A stretch of 64,000 nt of DNA from Streptomyces sp. 11x1 (GCF_032598905.1 NZ_CP122458.1:7961001-8025000), one strand, 5' to 3'; shown: positions 33,388 through 44,358, counted from the first letter of the stretch. The notes: generated from the sequence alone by a model not told the origin. Numbers and translations are program-made.

Positions 33388-34665
33388 GTGGCTGGTCGAA
33401 GGCGCGCGACGCGTTCCCGGTCCGGGTCGGGGGTCCGGCACGGGCTCCCGGGACGCGGAGGCGTTCCCTCGGCGGTCGCCCTCGCCCTCGCCGTCCTCGT
33501 CGGCTGCGGCGGCGACGCGGAACCCGACGCCGCCCGCGCCGACGTCGAGCGGATGCTCGACCGGCGGGCCACGGCGGTCCTGGAACGGGACGGCGCGGCC
33601 TACCGAGCCACCGAGGCGCCGACCTCCCCAGTCGCCGGTCAACTGGCCACCGGGGCAGCCGAGTTCGCCAACCTCCGGCGCCTTCCGCTGTCCTCGTGGT
33701 CCTACGACCTCAACTCCTTCGGCCGCTCCGGCGACCGGGCCACCGCCGAGGCGGCCCTGCGCTACCGGATCCGCGGCTACGACGAGTCGCCCGTCACCGC
33801 CGTACGGACCCTGACCCTCGTCCGGGACGACGACGGGGCGTGGCGGGTGGCCGCCGACGAGCCCTCGAGGAAGGGCACCGAACAGCTCTGGGAACAGGGG
33901 CGGATCGTCGCGGTACGCGGGGAGCGGAGCCTCGTGCTGGGGGTCGGGCGGTCGGCGGACGCCCTGCGGGGGTACGCGGCGCTGGCGGACCGGGCCGTGC
34001 CCGCCGTGACGGAGGCGTGGGGGGAGGACTGGGCGCGGCGGGTCGTGGTCGTCGTACCGGAGTCGCTGGACGAGATGGCGGGGCTGTTGGGGGCGCCCGC
34101 GGCCGGGTACCGGGGGATCGCGGCGGTCACCACCGCGGAATCGGGAGGTTCGGCGAAGGCGCCGGCGGACCGGATCGTGGTCAATCCCGACGCGTACGCG
34201 GTCCTCGGTGACTTCGGCAAGCAGGTCGTCCTCACCCACGAGACGACCCATGTCGCCACGCGCGCCCACACCAACGCCGCGACGCCGCTGTGGCTCTCCG
34301 AGGGCTATGCGGACTGGGTCGGCTACCGGGGCACGGGGCGCGCGGCGTCCGATGTGGCGCCCGAGCTGCAGCGGGCGGCGGGGGAGGGGCGGTTGCCTGC
34401 GGCGCTCCCCGCCGACGAGGACTTCGGCTTCGCCGACGACTCCGGGAAGCTCGCGCAGGCCTACGAGAGCGGGTGGCTGGCGTGCCGTCTGATCGCCGAC
34501 CGGTGGGGTGAGATGCGGTTGGACGAGTTCTACCGGGCGGTGGGTGCGCATGGGGAGCGGGAGGGGGCGGTGGAGGGGGCGCTGGAGGAGGTGCTGGGGA
34601 CGACGGTGGAGGGGTTCACAGGGGAGTGGAGGGAGTATGCGCGGGCGCAGCTGGGGGGAGGGTGA
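33388..34665 (+). CDS. Lipoprotein zinc metallopeptidase (HExxH)
   Basis: A 425-residue exported protein. A long Arg-rich N-terminus leads to a hydrophobic stretch and lipobox (AVLVGCGG, Cys about 40). An NTF2-like region (about 45-150) precedes the peptidase domain, with HETTHV (about 284) and, 20 residues later, LSEGYADW. This is an arrangement typical of gluzincins with a Glu third ligand. Cell-surface proteolysis is inferred; the substrate is unknown. Probably leaderless. It lies downstream of the two wall hydrolases and convergent with the GT87 gene. Confidence 0.82.
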   Translation: MAGRRRATRSRSGSGVRHGLPGRGGVPSAVALALAVLVGCGGDAEPDAARADVERMLDRRATAVLERDGAAYRATEAPTSPVAGQLATGAAEFANLRRLPLSSWSYDLNSFGRSGDRATAEAALRYRIRGYDESPVTAVRTLTLVRDDDGAWRVAADEPSRKGTEQLWEQGRIVAVRGERSLVLGVGRSADALRGYAALADRAVPAVTEAWGEDWARRVVVVVPESLDEMAGLLGAPAAGYRGIAAVTTAESGGSAKAPADRIVVNPDAYAVLGDFGKQVVLTHETTHVATRAHTNAATPLWLSEGYADWVGYRGTGRAASDVAPELQRAAGEGRLPAALPADEDFGFADDSGKLAQAYESGWLACRLIADRWGEMRLDEFYRAVGAHGEREGAVEGALEEVLGTTVEGFTGEWREYARAQLGGG

Positions 34666-34723
34666 GGGGTGGGGGAGGGCGGTTGGGGGGGCGCGTTGCC
34701 GGGTGCGGGTCCGGTGGGGCTTC

Positions 34724-34840
34724 TCGCGCAGTTCCCCGCGCCCCTGAGAAGCACGGGCTGCGCCCCGTGCCTTTCATCCCGCGGCGTCTCTTCCAGGCCC
34801 GCAGGGGCCTGTTCCTTTAGGGGCGCGGGGAACTGCGCGA
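34724..34840. repeat. GC-rich intergenic inverted repeat, copy 4
   Basis: Arms TCGCGCAGTTCCCCGCGCCC.. (34724-34745) and the exact complement (34819-34840), with an inner GCACGGG...CCCGTGC hairpin. It lies between convergent genes, so it probably terminates both. Confidence 0.85.
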
Positions 34841-34894
34841 CCAGTCCCCACCCACCCGCACCCGACAACGAACCTTCCGCACCCCGACCAACGC

Positions 34895-36133
34895 TCAGGA
34901 ACTCAGCGGCTCCCTCGTACGAGTGGCCCGGCCCGGGTGGGGCTCAGGGGCAGCCCCGCGCACCGTGTCCTGCCACAGCACGCACGCGGAGCGCACCGCA
35001 GCCAGGATCAGCAGCCCGTTGCGGACGAACAGGAGCGTCACCCCCAGCCAGTCGCTCGCCACGACATGGCCGAACCAGATCGGGAACTCCAGCACGGTCA
35101 CGAAGGACGCCACCAGGACCATGCCCCCCGGCAGCCCCATACGGCTCGCCCGGAAGCAGAGACAGGCGGCGGCCAGCCCCACCAGCCACACCATGTACTG
35201 CGGGCTGATCACCCGACTCGTGGCCGTGAACATCAGCACCCCCACGAACGCCGCGTCCGCGAGCGTGTGCGGCGCGAACCGCCGAGCCCGCACCCGCCAC
35301 AGCAACAGCCACGCGAACGCCACCCCGCTGAGCAGCAGGGCCGCATCGCTGACGACGTCGACGTGCGGGCCGAGGAACTCCACCGAGCCGTAGTTGAGCA
35401 GCACCTCCCCGTCCCAGCCGAACTGCCGGGCCACATGGAAGACCAGGGCGCCCAACGACTCCACCTCGGTGCCCCGGTCGCGCTGGAAGGTCAGGAAGGC
35501 GAAGGCGCCGGGCATGGCCAGGGCCAGGCCGGCCGCCAGCGTGAGGCCGGTGGCCGCCGCCCAGACCCATGCGGCACGGCGACGGGCACCCAGGAGCAGC
35601 AGCGCCGGCCACACCTTGAGCAGGGCCGCGAAGGCCGTCAGCGCCCCCATCGCGCGCGGATGGCGGCTGCCGGCCAGGAGGGCCGCGACCGCCACCGCCG
35701 TCACCATCACGTCGTACCGGGCGTACGCGGTCGGACCGAGCAGGGGCAGGCCCACCACCCACACCCGGGCGCCGCGCCGGCTCCTGCCGGGACGCGCGCC
35801 CGCGTGGAGGAGCAGGGCGAGGACCGCCAGGTCGGCGAGGAAGGCGAGGACGAAGAAGGCCGACGCGTAGTCCAGGAAGGGCAGCAGCGCGGGGGAGAGG
35901 ATCGCGAGGGCGGCGGCGGGCGGGTACTGCCAGGTGACGTCGTTGTGCGGATACGTGCCCGTGCGCAGGGTCTCGTACCAGCCCTGGTAGATCACCGAGA
36001 CGTCGCCGGTGACGTCCGGCCCGGGAAACACGAACACCTTGAAGACGAACAGCAGCAGGAGCAGCCGGGTCGCGCCCCAGAGTGTGAGCAGCCCGACCGG
36101 GAGCCGTCGAGAGCCCGTCATGTCCATCCGCAC
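34895..36133 (-). CDS. GT87 polyprenol-phosphate-mannose alpha-1,2-mannosyltransferase (Rv2181-like)
   Basis: A 412-residue integral membrane GT-C glycosyltransferase with about ten helices. The first extracytoplasmic loop has the acidic GPDVTGDVSVIYQGWYE and TYPHNDVTWQYPPAA patterns of the family (DUF2029). It uses a lipid-linked mannose to elongate cell-envelope mannolipids or glycoproteins. GTG 36133 is chosen because AGGGA lies eight bases upstream; ATG 36127 and 36121 are alternatives. Divergent from the pimB'-like gene (199 bp apart), consistent with a shared mannolipid pathway. Confidence 0.85.
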   Translation of the reverse strand: MRMDMTGSRRLPVGLLTLWGATRLLLLLFVFKVFVFPGPDVTGDVSVIYQGWYETLRTGTYPHNDVTWQYPPAAALAILSPALLPFLDYASAFFVLAFLADLAVLALLLHAGARPGRSRRGARVWVVGLPLLGPTAYARYDVMVTAVAVAALLAGSRHPRAMGALTAFAALLKVWPALLLLGARRRAAWVWAAATGLTLAAGLALAMPGAFAFLTFQRDRGTEVESLGALVFHVARQFGWDGEVLLNYGSVEFLGPHVDVVSDAALLLSGVAFAWLLLWRVRARRFAPHTLADAAFVGVLMFTATSRVISPQYMVWLVGLAAACLCFRASRMGLPGGMVLVASFVTVLEFPIWFGHVVASDWLGVTLLFVRNGLLILAAVRSACVLWQDTVRGAAPEPHPGRATRTREPLSS

Positions 36134-36317
36134 CACGTGAGTCCCTGTCCCTGTCGTCCGCGCACCGGTTCGTCGGTGAGGGACATGATCCCCCGCCGGG
36201 CTGTGAGACGGCCGTGAAGCCCGGCCGGGCCCGGCGGGCCCTGGTGGGCCCTGGTGGGCGGAGACCGCCCCGGGCCGTGGGGATGTGCCTGGCGGCGGCG
36301 CGTCCGGGCCCGTTCGG

Positions 36318-36323
36318 TAGGGT
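36318..36323 (+). promoter_or_regulatory. -10-like box TAGGGT, leaderless start
   Basis: TAnnnT eight bases before ATG 36332; no Shine-Dalgarno. Confidence 0.45.
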
Positions 36324-36331
36324 CGGCGGCG

Positions 36332-37474
36332 ATGCACAAGACCCTGATCGTGACCAACGACTTCCCGCCCCGGCCCGGCGGCATCCAGGCGTTCCTGCAC
36401 AACATGGCGCTGCGGCTGGACCCCGAGCGCCTCGTCGTCTACGCGTCGACGTGGAAGCGCGGCCGCGAGGGCGCCGAGGCGACGGCCGCTTTCGACGCCG
36501 AGCAGCCCTTCACCGTCGTACGCGACCGGACGACCATGCTGTTGCCGACGCCCGCCGTCACCCGCCGGGCGGTCTCGCTGCTGCGCGAGCACGGCTGCAC
36601 GTCGGTGTGGTTCGGCGCGGCGGCCCCCCTCGGCCTGATGGCCCCCGCGCTGCGCAGGGCGGGCGCCGAGCGGCTGGTGGCCACCACGCACGGCCACGAG
36701 GCGGGCTGGGCGCAGCTGCCCGCCGCCCGGCAACTGCTGCGGCGGATCGGCGAGGGCACGGACACGATCACCTACCTGGGCGAGTACACCCGCTCCCGGA
36801 TCGCCACGGCCCTCACCGCGCAGGCGGCCGGACGGATGGTCCAGCTGCCGCCCGGGGTCGACGAGAAGACCTTCCACCCGGGCTCCGGCGGCGCGGAGGT
36901 CCGCGCCCGGCTGGGCCTCACGGACCGCCCGGTCGTCGTCTGTGTCTCCCGGCTCGTGCCGCGCAAGGGGCAGGACACGCTGATCCGCGCGATGCCCGGC
37001 ATCCTCGCCGCGGAGCCCGAGGCGGTGCTGCTGATCGTCGGCGGCGGACCGTACGAGAAGGAGCTGCGCCGGCTCGCCCGGGAGACCGGGGTCGCCGGGT
37101 CCGTCCGCTTCACCGGCGCCGTCCCCTGGTCCGAGCTGCCCGCCCACTACGGCGCCGGCGACGTCTTCGCCATGCCGTGCCGCACCCGCCGGGGCGGCCT
37201 GGACGTGGAGGGCCTCGGCATCGTCTATCTGGAGGCCTCGGCCACCGGCCTCCCCGTCGTCGCGGGCGACTCCGGCGGCGCCCCCGACGCCGTGCTCGAC
37301 GGCGAGACGGGCTGGGTCGTACGGGGCGGTTCCCCGACGGAGGCCGCGGAGCGCGTCACCACCCTCCTCGGCGACCCGGAACTCCGGGCCCGCATGGGGC
37401 AGCGGGGACGGGAGTGGGTGGAGGAGAAATGGCGCTGGGATCTGTTGGCGGAACACTTGAAGGCGTTGTTGTAG
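36332..37474 (+). CDS. pimB: GT4 alpha-mannosyltransferase, PimB'-like
   Basis: A 380-residue GT-B enzyme, cytoplasmic face of the membrane. It is expected to transfer mannose from GDP-mannose to phosphatidylinositol monomannoside, forming the dimannoside precursor of PIMs and lipomannan. The N-terminal acceptor domain has the loop NDFPPRPGGIQ. The C-terminal donor domain has VCVSRLVPRKGQD (about 208) and the EX7E-like region DVEGLGIVYLEAS. The ATG at 36332 has no Shine-Dalgarno; the upstream in-frame extension is Arg/Trp-rich and unlike the family. Corresponds to Rv2188c by family and synteny. Confidence 0.9.
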   Translation: MHKTLIVTNDFPPRPGGIQAFLHNMALRLDPERLVVYASTWKRGREGAEATAAFDAEQPFTVVRDRTTMLLPTPAVTRRAVSLLREHGCTSVWFGAAAPLGLMAPALRRAGAERLVATTHGHEAGWAQLPAARQLLRRIGEGTDTITYLGEYTRSRIATALTAQAAGRMVQLPPGVDEKTFHPGSGGAEVRARLGLTDRPVVVCVSRLVPRKGQDTLIRAMPGILAAEPEAVLLIVGGGPYEKELRRLARETGVAGSVRFTGAVPWSELPAHYGAGDVFAMPCRTRRGGLDVEGLGIVYLEASATGLPVVAGDSGGAPDAVLDGETGWVVRGGSPTEAAERVTTLLGDPELRARMGQRGREWVEEKWRWDLLAEHLKALL

Positions 37475-37486
37475 GTCAGCCGACCC

Positions 37487-37512
37487 AGGGGCGCGGGGAA
37501 CTGCGCGACCAG
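37487..37512. repeat. GC-rich intergenic repeat, half copy 5
   Basis: Single arm AGGGGCGCGGGGAACTGCGC plus GACCAG, 13 bp after the pimB stop. Confidence 0.65.
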
Positions 37513-37602
37513 CCACAGCAGACCCGCAGCCGGCCATGATGCACAGGCGGCACCCCGGATGGCGTCCCAAAACCGGCCAACCCCCTAGCCGGAGCCGAAT
37601 AA

Positions 37603-39258
<1,656 letters not shown>

Positions 39259-39289
39259 GCCGACCGGCCCGTACGGCCGGTATGCGTTG

Positions 39290-41086
39290 CTACTTCTGGT
39301 AGATCGCCTCGATCTCGTCCGCGTAGTCCTTCGCCACCACGTTGCGCTTGAGCTTCAGGGACGGCGTCAGGTGGCCCGACTCCTCCGTGAACTGTGAGGA
39401 CAGAATGCGGAACTTCCGCACCGATTCCGCCTTCGACACCGCGGCGTTGCCGTCGTCGATCGCGGCCTGAACGGCCGCGTTCAGATCGGCGTCCGCGCCC
39501 AGCGACGCCGCGGTGGAGCCCGCCGGCTTGCCGTGCTCGGCGGCCCAACGGCCCAGGAACTCCTCGTCGATGGTGACCAGCGCGCCCACGAACGGCCGCC
39601 CGTCACCCACCACCATGCACTCCGCGACCAGCGCGTGGGCGCGGATACGGTCCTCGATCACGGCCGGGGCGACGTTCTTGCCGCCCGCCGTGACGATGAT
39701 CTCCTTCTTGCGGCCGGTGATGCTGAGGTAGCCGTCCTCGTCCAGGGTGCCGATGTCACCGGTGTGGAACCAGCCGTCGGCCAGCGCCTCCTCGGTCGCG
39801 CCCGGGTTGTTCCAGTACTCCTTGAACAGGTGCTCGCCGTGCAGCAGCACCTCCCCGTCGTCCGCGATCCGGATGACGGAGCCCGGCAGCGGCTGCCCGA
39901 CCGTTCCGATCTTCTGCCGGTCCCAGGGGTTGAACGCGGTCGCCGCGCAGGACTCGGTGAGGCCGTAGCCCTCCAGGACCGTGAAGCCGATGCCCCGGAA
40001 GAAGTGGCCCAGACGCTCGCCCAGCGGAGCGCCGCCCGAGATCGCGAACTCGCCCTTGCCGCCGAGCACCGCGCGCAACTTGCTGTAGACGAGCTTGTCG
40101 AACACCTTGTGCTTGATCTTCAGACCGAGGGCCGGGCCCGACGCCGAGTCCAGCGCCCTGCTGTACGCGATCGCCGTGTCCGCGGCCTTGTCGAAGATCT
40201 TGCCCTTGCCGTCGGCCTGCGCCTTGGCCCGCGCCGAGTTGTAGACCTTCTCGAACACCCGCGGCACACCGAGGATCAGCGTCGGCCGGAAGGAGGCCAG
40301 CTCGTCGGTGAGGTTCTTGATGTCCGGTACGGTGCCCAGCTTGATCGGCGCCATCATGGGCGCGACCTGCACCAGCCGCCCGAAGACGTGCGCGAGCGGG
40401 AGGAAGAGCAGGACCGAGCACTCGCCCGTACGGAACAGGGGTCGCAGCCGCTCCACCACGTTCCCGCACTCGGCGAAGAAGCTGCGGTGGGTGAGCACGC
40501 ACCCCTTCGGGCGGCCCGTGGTGCCCGAGGTGTAGACGATGGTCGCCGGGTCGTCCGCCTTCGCCAGCGAGCTGCGCTCGTCGACGGCCGCGTCGGTGAC
40601 GTCCTGGCCGAGGCGGCCCAGCTCCTCCACCCCGCCGCCCTCGATCTGCCAGACGTGCTTGAGCGCCGGCAGCGAGTCGCGCACCGACTCGACGGCGGCC
40701 GTGTGCGCGTCCAGCTCCACGATCATGGCAGTCGCGCCCGAGTCGGCGAGGATCCACTGCACCTGTTCCGGCGAACTGGTCTCGTACACCGGGACGGTGA
40801 CCGCGCCGGCCGTCCAGATGGCGAAGTCGAGCAGGGTCCACTCGTACCGGGTACGGGACATCAGCCCGACCCGGTCGCCGGGCTGGACGCCGGAGGCGAT
40901 CAGCCCCTTCGCGGCCGTCCGCACCTCGGCGAGGAACTGGACCGCGTTCACGTCCTGCCAGGCGCCGCCCACCTTGCGGGCGATGACGACGACATCGGGA
41001 TGCTGCGCGGCGTTTCTGCGGACGATGTCGGTCAGATTGCCGTCCGTCGGGACCTCGTACAAAGCCGGAAGGCTGAACTCGCGCAA
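39290..41086 (-). CDS. Long-chain fatty acid-CoA ligase (FadD15-like)
   Basis: A 598-residue AMP-forming acyl-CoA synthetase that activates fatty acids through an acyl-adenylate. The AMP signature TIVYTSGTTGRPKG lies near residue 186, the YGLTES motif near 375, GWFHTGD near 433 and the GRKKEIIVTAGGKNV hinge near 450. The TTG at 41086 is the start because GAGGAG stands eight bases upstream; no ATG or GTG fits. Convergent with the cholesterol oxidase gene. Corresponds to Rv2187 by order. It probably supplies acyl-CoA for envelope lipids. Confidence 0.94.
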   Translation of the reverse strand: MREFSLPALYEVPTDGNLTDIVRRNAAQHPDVVVIARKVGGAWQDVNAVQFLAEVRTAAKGLIASGVQPGDRVGLMSRTRYEWTLLDFAIWTAGAVTVPVYETSSPEQVQWILADSGATAMIVELDAHTAAVESVRDSLPALKHVWQIEGGGVEELGRLGQDVTDAAVDERSSLAKADDPATIVYTSGTTGRPKGCVLTHRSFFAECGNVVERLRPLFRTGECSVLLFLPLAHVFGRLVQVAPMMAPIKLGTVPDIKNLTDELASFRPTLILGVPRVFEKVYNSARAKAQADGKGKIFDKAADTAIAYSRALDSASGPALGLKIKHKVFDKLVYSKLRAVLGGKGEFAISGGAPLGERLGHFFRGIGFTVLEGYGLTESCAATAFNPWDRQKIGTVGQPLPGSVIRIADDGEVLLHGEHLFKEYWNNPGATEEALADGWFHTGDIGTLDEDGYLSITGRKKEIIVTAGGKNVAPAVIEDRIRAHALVAECMVVGDGRPFVGALVTIDEEFLGRWAAEHGKPAGSTAASLGADADLNAAVQAAIDDGNAAVSKAESVRKFRILSSQFTEESGHLTPSLKLKRNVVAKDYADEIEAIYQK

Positions 41087-41332
41087 GACTGCTGCTCCTC
41101 ATAGGGCGCCGGCGCCACGACTCTGTGTTGCTGCGACGGTGCGGTCCAAGGCTGGGCGAGCGCTCAGGCCCCACGTGGTTCCTTGGGCCTTACTGGTTGA
41201 AAACCTGAGCACAACTGGACTGCCCGGACGTTACCCGTCGGTATGGCCTCTCCGCGAGGGGGGTCCGGTGAGATGTTCTCCGCGTCACACATTGGGGGCT
41301 CTCCCCGGGAAGAATAATCCCCTCACTTGCTG

Positions 41333-41342
41333 ACTGGCCAGT
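41333..41342. promoter_or_regulatory. Palindrome ACTGGCCAGT in fadD/phosphoesterase gap
   Basis: Perfect 10-bp palindrome within TTGCTGACTGGCCAGTAA in the 314-bp divergent gap. Candidate operator for the ligase gene or the phosphoesterase; regulator unknown. Nothing else is supported in the gap except the box at 41387. Confidence 0.25.
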
Positions 41343-41386
41343 AACCGCACGTGCGACCGGCTCTGTTCACGTATGCCGCACGCGCC

Positions 41387-41392
41387 TACGCT
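41387..41392 (+). promoter_or_regulatory. -10-like box TACGCT, leaderless start
   Basis: TAnnnT eight bases before ATG 41401; no Shine-Dalgarno. Confidence 0.4.
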
Positions 41393-41400
41393 TGATCGTC

Positions 41401-42198
41401 ATGGCACGCACACCGGACGGTAACGGCAGAACGCGCATTCACGTGGTCAGCGACGTGCACGGCAACGCGCACGATCTGGCCGGAGCGGGTGAGGGCGCCG
41501 ACGCCTTGGTGTGCCTGGGCGACCTGGTCCTCTTCCTCGACTACGCCGACCACTCCCGCGGCATCTTCCCCGACCTCTTCGGCGCCGAGAACGCGTCCCG
41601 GCTCGTCGAACTGCGTACCGCCCGGCGGTTCGAGGAGGCGCGCGAACTGGGGGTCCGGCTCTGGGCGGGCGTGGGCGAGGACCGCTCCGCCGTGATCGAG
41701 AAGGCCGTGCGCAAGCAGTACGCCGAACTGTTCGCGGCCTTCCCCGCCCCGACGTACGCGACCTACGGCAATGTCGACATGCCGCGACTGTGGCCGGAGT
41801 ACGCGGGACCGGGGACGACCGTCCTCGACGGCGAACGGGTGGAGATCGGCGGCCGGGTCTTCGGCTTCGTGGGCGGCGGCCTGCGCACACCCATGCGGAC
41901 GCCGTACGAGATCAGCGACGAGGAGTACGCGGCCAAGATCGAGGCGGTGGGCGAGGTGGACGTGCTCTGCACCCACATCCCGCCGGAGGTGCCCGAACTG
42001 GTCTACGACACGGTGGCACGCCGCTTCGAGCGGGGGAGCCGGGCACTGCTGGAGGCGATCCGCAGGACCCGTCCCCGGTACGCGCTGTTCGGGCACGTCC
42101 ACCAGCCGCTGGCCCGGCGGATGCGGATCGGGGCGACGGAGTGCGTCAACGTGGGGCATTTCGCGAGCAGCGGGAAGCCGTGGGCGTTGGAGTGGTGA
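41401..42198 (+). CDS. Calcineurin-like metallophosphoesterase
   Basis: A 265-residue cytosolic dinuclear metal enzyme. Metal ligands appear in order: VVSDVHGN (Asp, His), CLGDLVLF (Asp), YGNVDMP (Asn), CTHIPP (His) and FGHVHQP (His-x-His). There is no signal peptide. The substrate is unknown; phosphomonoesters, phosphodiesters and nucleotides are all possible. ATG 41401 is preferred over the in-frame TTG three codons earlier. Confidence 0.88.
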   Translation: MARTPDGNGRTRIHVVSDVHGNAHDLAGAGEGADALVCLGDLVLFLDYADHSRGIFPDLFGAENASRLVELRTARRFEEARELGVRLWAGVGEDRSAVIEKAVRKQYAELFAAFPAPTYATYGNVDMPRLWPEYAGPGTTVLDGERVEIGGRVFGFVGGGLRTPMRTPYEISDEEYAAKIEAVGEVDVLCTHIPPEVPELVYDTVARRFERGSRALLEAIRRTRPRYALFGHVHQPLARRMRIGATECVNVGHFASSGKPWALEW

Positions 42199-42305
42199 AC
42201 GCCGGGTGGGGTGGCGAGGGTTCGGCGGGCGCGCGGTAGCCTTCACGCTGCACATACGTGCGCACCCACCTCCCTCACCGGACCGTCTCTGGAGGAGCCA
42301 CGGCG

Positions 42306-42746
42306 ATGGCGGAATTCACCAGTTCGAGCATCACGATCGAGGCCTCGGCCGCCGATGTCATGGCAGTGATCGCCGACTTCGCCCGCTACCCGGACTGGAC
42401 GGGTGAGGTGAAGGAGGCGGAGGTCCTCCGGACGGACGACCAGGGGCGGGCCGAGCAGGTCCGGCTGGTCATGGATGCCGGCGCGATCAAGGACGACCAG
42501 ACGCTGGGGTACACCTGGACCGGGGCGAACGAGGTGTCCTGGACGCTGGTCAAGTCCCAGATGCTCCGCTCCCTCGACGGGTCCTACATCCTCAAGCCGG
42601 TGAGCGACTCGGTGACCGAGGTGACCTACCAGCTCACCGTGGACGTCAAGATCCCCATGCTCGGCATGATCAAGCGCAAGGCGGAGAAGGTCATCATCGA
42701 CCGGGCGCTGGCGGGCCTGAAGAAGCGGGTGGAGTCGGGGGCGTAG
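42306..42746 (+). CDS. SRPBCC (polyketide cyclase/START-like) lipid-binding protein
   Basis: A 146-residue helix-grip protein of the START/Bet v1 type (SSITIEASAADVMAVIADFARYPDW at its start, in the usual family pattern). Such proteins bind hydrophobic ligands in a deep cavity. The ATG has GGAGGAG at nine bases. It corresponds to Rv2185c by family and position, within the block that holds the acyl-CoA ligase, ArsA-like protein and PlsC. A lipid-carrying role is likely but unproven. Confidence 0.85.
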   Translation: MAEFTSSSITIEASAADVMAVIADFARYPDWTGEVKEAEVLRTDDQGRAEQVRLVMDAGAIKDDQTLGYTWTGANEVSWTLVKSQMLRSLDGSYILKPVSDSVTEVTYQLTVDVKIPMLGMIKRKAEKVIIDRALAGLKKRVESGA

Positions 42747-42860
42747 CCCTTTTTTGCCCACCCACCCACCCGCCCGACTCGTCTTGGTGGTGGAGGGTGC
42801 CGTCGTGCGCCCACGGGGTCGGTGGGCTGGGCTGGGGGCGCGACCGCGGGTCGTTCGTGG

Positions 42861-42884
42861 CTGGTCGCGCAGTTCCCCGCGCCC
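42861..42884. repeat. GC-rich intergenic repeat, half copy 6
   Basis: Single arm CTGGTCGCGCAGTTCCCCGC, partner arm degenerate, in the 376-bp gap between the SRPBCC and ArsA-like genes. Confidence 0.6.
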
Positions 42885-42968
42885 GTGGGGAATCGGGCTT
42901 CGCCCTCTTCCCCCTCGCTCCGTCCCCCGCCCGTCCCAGCTGCGGGCAGTCGTGCCGCTGGGGCGATG

Positions 42969-43012
42969 GGGGCACCTCCCGCTCGAGCGAAGCCGAGAGG
43001 GGGGAGGGTGGC
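42969..43012. repeat. GC-rich intergenic repeat (CCTCCCGCTCGAGCG type)
   Basis: GGGGGCACCTCCCGCTCGAG followed by CGAAGCCGAGAGGGGGGAGG forms a hairpin of a second intergenic family that I recognise from other Streptomyces. The remainder of this gap shows nothing else. Confidence 0.55.
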
Positions 43013-43108
43013 GCAGGCGGCACCCTGTCAGCGCCGGTGAGCGCCTCCCGCCCCCGCTCAGCCCGGGTGCCGGGTGCCGACGCGGCGAGGGACAGCCCGC
43101 CGCTGGGC

Positions 43109-43114
43109 TACCGT
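43109..43114 (+). promoter_or_regulatory. -10-like box TACCGT, leaderless start
   Basis: TAnnnT eight bases before ATG 43123; no Shine-Dalgarno. Confidence 0.4.
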
Positions 43115-43122
43115 TCACCCCC

Positions 43123-44301
43123 ATGCGCACCATCCTGATCACCGGGCAAGGCGGCAGCGGCCGTACGACGGTCGCCGCGGCCACGGCGCTGGACGCGGCC
43201 CGCGCGGGCACCCGCACGCTGGTCCTGAGCGCCGACCGCACGGACGGGCTGGGCGCGGCCCTCGGCACGGCCACGGGCCCGGAGCCCGTGCGCGTCGCGC
43301 CGCACCTCACCGCCTGGCGCCCCGACGCCGCGGCCGGCTTCCGGGAGGACCTCGTCGCGTTCCAGGAGCGCGCCGCGTCCGTCCTCGACCTGCTGGGCGC
43401 GGGACGCCTGGACGCCGAGGAACTCACGCCCCTGCCCGGCGCCGAGGAACTCGCCCTGCTCCGGGCGCTGCGCGACGCCGCACTGTCGGAGGCGTACGAC
43501 CTGCTCGTCGTCGACCTGCCCCCCGCCCCGCAGGCCCTCGCCCTGCTCGGCCTCCCGGAGGAACTGCGGCGGTATCTGCGCCGGCTGCTCCCGCCGGAAC
43601 GGCAGGCGGCCCGGGCGCTGCGGCCGGTCCTCGGCCGTCTCGCCGGGGTGCCGATGCCCGCCGAGTGGCTGTACGAGACGGCCGCCCGCTGGGACGTCGA
43701 ACTGGCCGCCGTCGCCGCGATCGTCGAGGACCCTGGCACCAGCGTGCGTCTGGTTGCGGAGCCCGGTCCGGCGGGCGCCGACCACACGCGCCTCGCGGGC
43801 GTCGGATTCGCCCTACGGGCCCTCCCCGTCGACCTGCTGATCGCCAACCGGGTCCTTCCCCAGGGCACCCACGACACCTGGCTCGCCGGCCTCGTCGCGC
43901 AGCAGCGCAAGGCGTTGGAGGAGTGGGGGGAGCAGGGCGGGACCCGCCCCGTACAGGGAGTGGCCCACCTCGGACGCGACCCCCGCGGCCTCGACGACCT
44001 CGCCGCTCTGGGCGTCCCCGGTACGGGTGACGCTCCCGCCCGGGTCACCTGGCCCGTCACCGACAACCTCGGGGCCGAGGGCGTGCTGGTGTGGCACATC
44101 CCGCTGCCCGGCGCGATACGGGACGAGCTGGATCTCATCCGGCGCGGCGACGAGTTGGTCGTCACGGCGGGCCAGTTCCGCCGTATCGTTCCGCTGCCGT
44201 CGGCACTGCGTCGCTGCACGGTCGGCGGCGCGGCCCTGCGCGACGGCCGGCTGAGCATCCGATTCGCGCCGGACCCGCGGTTGTGGCCCCGGACCCGGTG
44301 A
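43123..44301 (+). CDS. ArsA/GET3-like protein with degenerate P-loop
   Basis: A 392-residue protein with the fold pattern of deviant-Walker ATPases (ArsA/Get3/ParA). The P-loop reads GQGGSGRTT (residues 8-16): the signature Lys is Gln9 and the invariant P-loop Lys is Arg14, so ATP hydrolysis is doubtful. VLSADRTDGLGAAL matches Switch I/A-loop and LLVVDLPPAP matches Walker B. The C-terminal 100 residues resemble the small ArsA-associated beta domain (REDELV-type end, IPLPGAIRDELDLIRRGDEL). Corresponds to Rv2184c. It probably forms a complex with the neighbouring SRPBCC or DUF protein; no arsenite role is supported. Confidence 0.82.
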   Translation: MRTILITGQGGSGRTTVAAATALDAARAGTRTLVLSADRTDGLGAALGTATGPEPVRVAPHLTAWRPDAAAGFREDLVAFQERAASVLDLLGAGRLDAEELTPLPGAEELALLRALRDAALSEAYDLLVVDLPPAPQALALLGLPEELRRYLRRLLPPERQAARALRPVLGRLAGVPMPAEWLYETAARWDVELAAVAAIVEDPGTSVRLVAEPGPAGADHTRLAGVGFALRALPVDLLIANRVLPQGTHDTWLAGLVAQQRKALEEWGEQGGTRPVQGVAHLGRDPRGLDDLAALGVPGTGDAPARVTWPVTDNLGAEGVLVWHIPLPGAIRDELDLIRRGDELVVTAGQFRRIVPLPSALRRCTVGGAALRDGRLSIRFAPDPRLWPRTR

Positions 44302-44358
44302 ACCGTATACGCCCGTTCGGGTAACGTCGAAGGTACGAACCGTAGGCAGGAGCCCGCC

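Noticed and set aside
43123..44301. Arsenite pump ATPase
   Set aside because: No ars genes nearby, no metal-binding cysteine pattern, and the ATP-binding lysines are missing.
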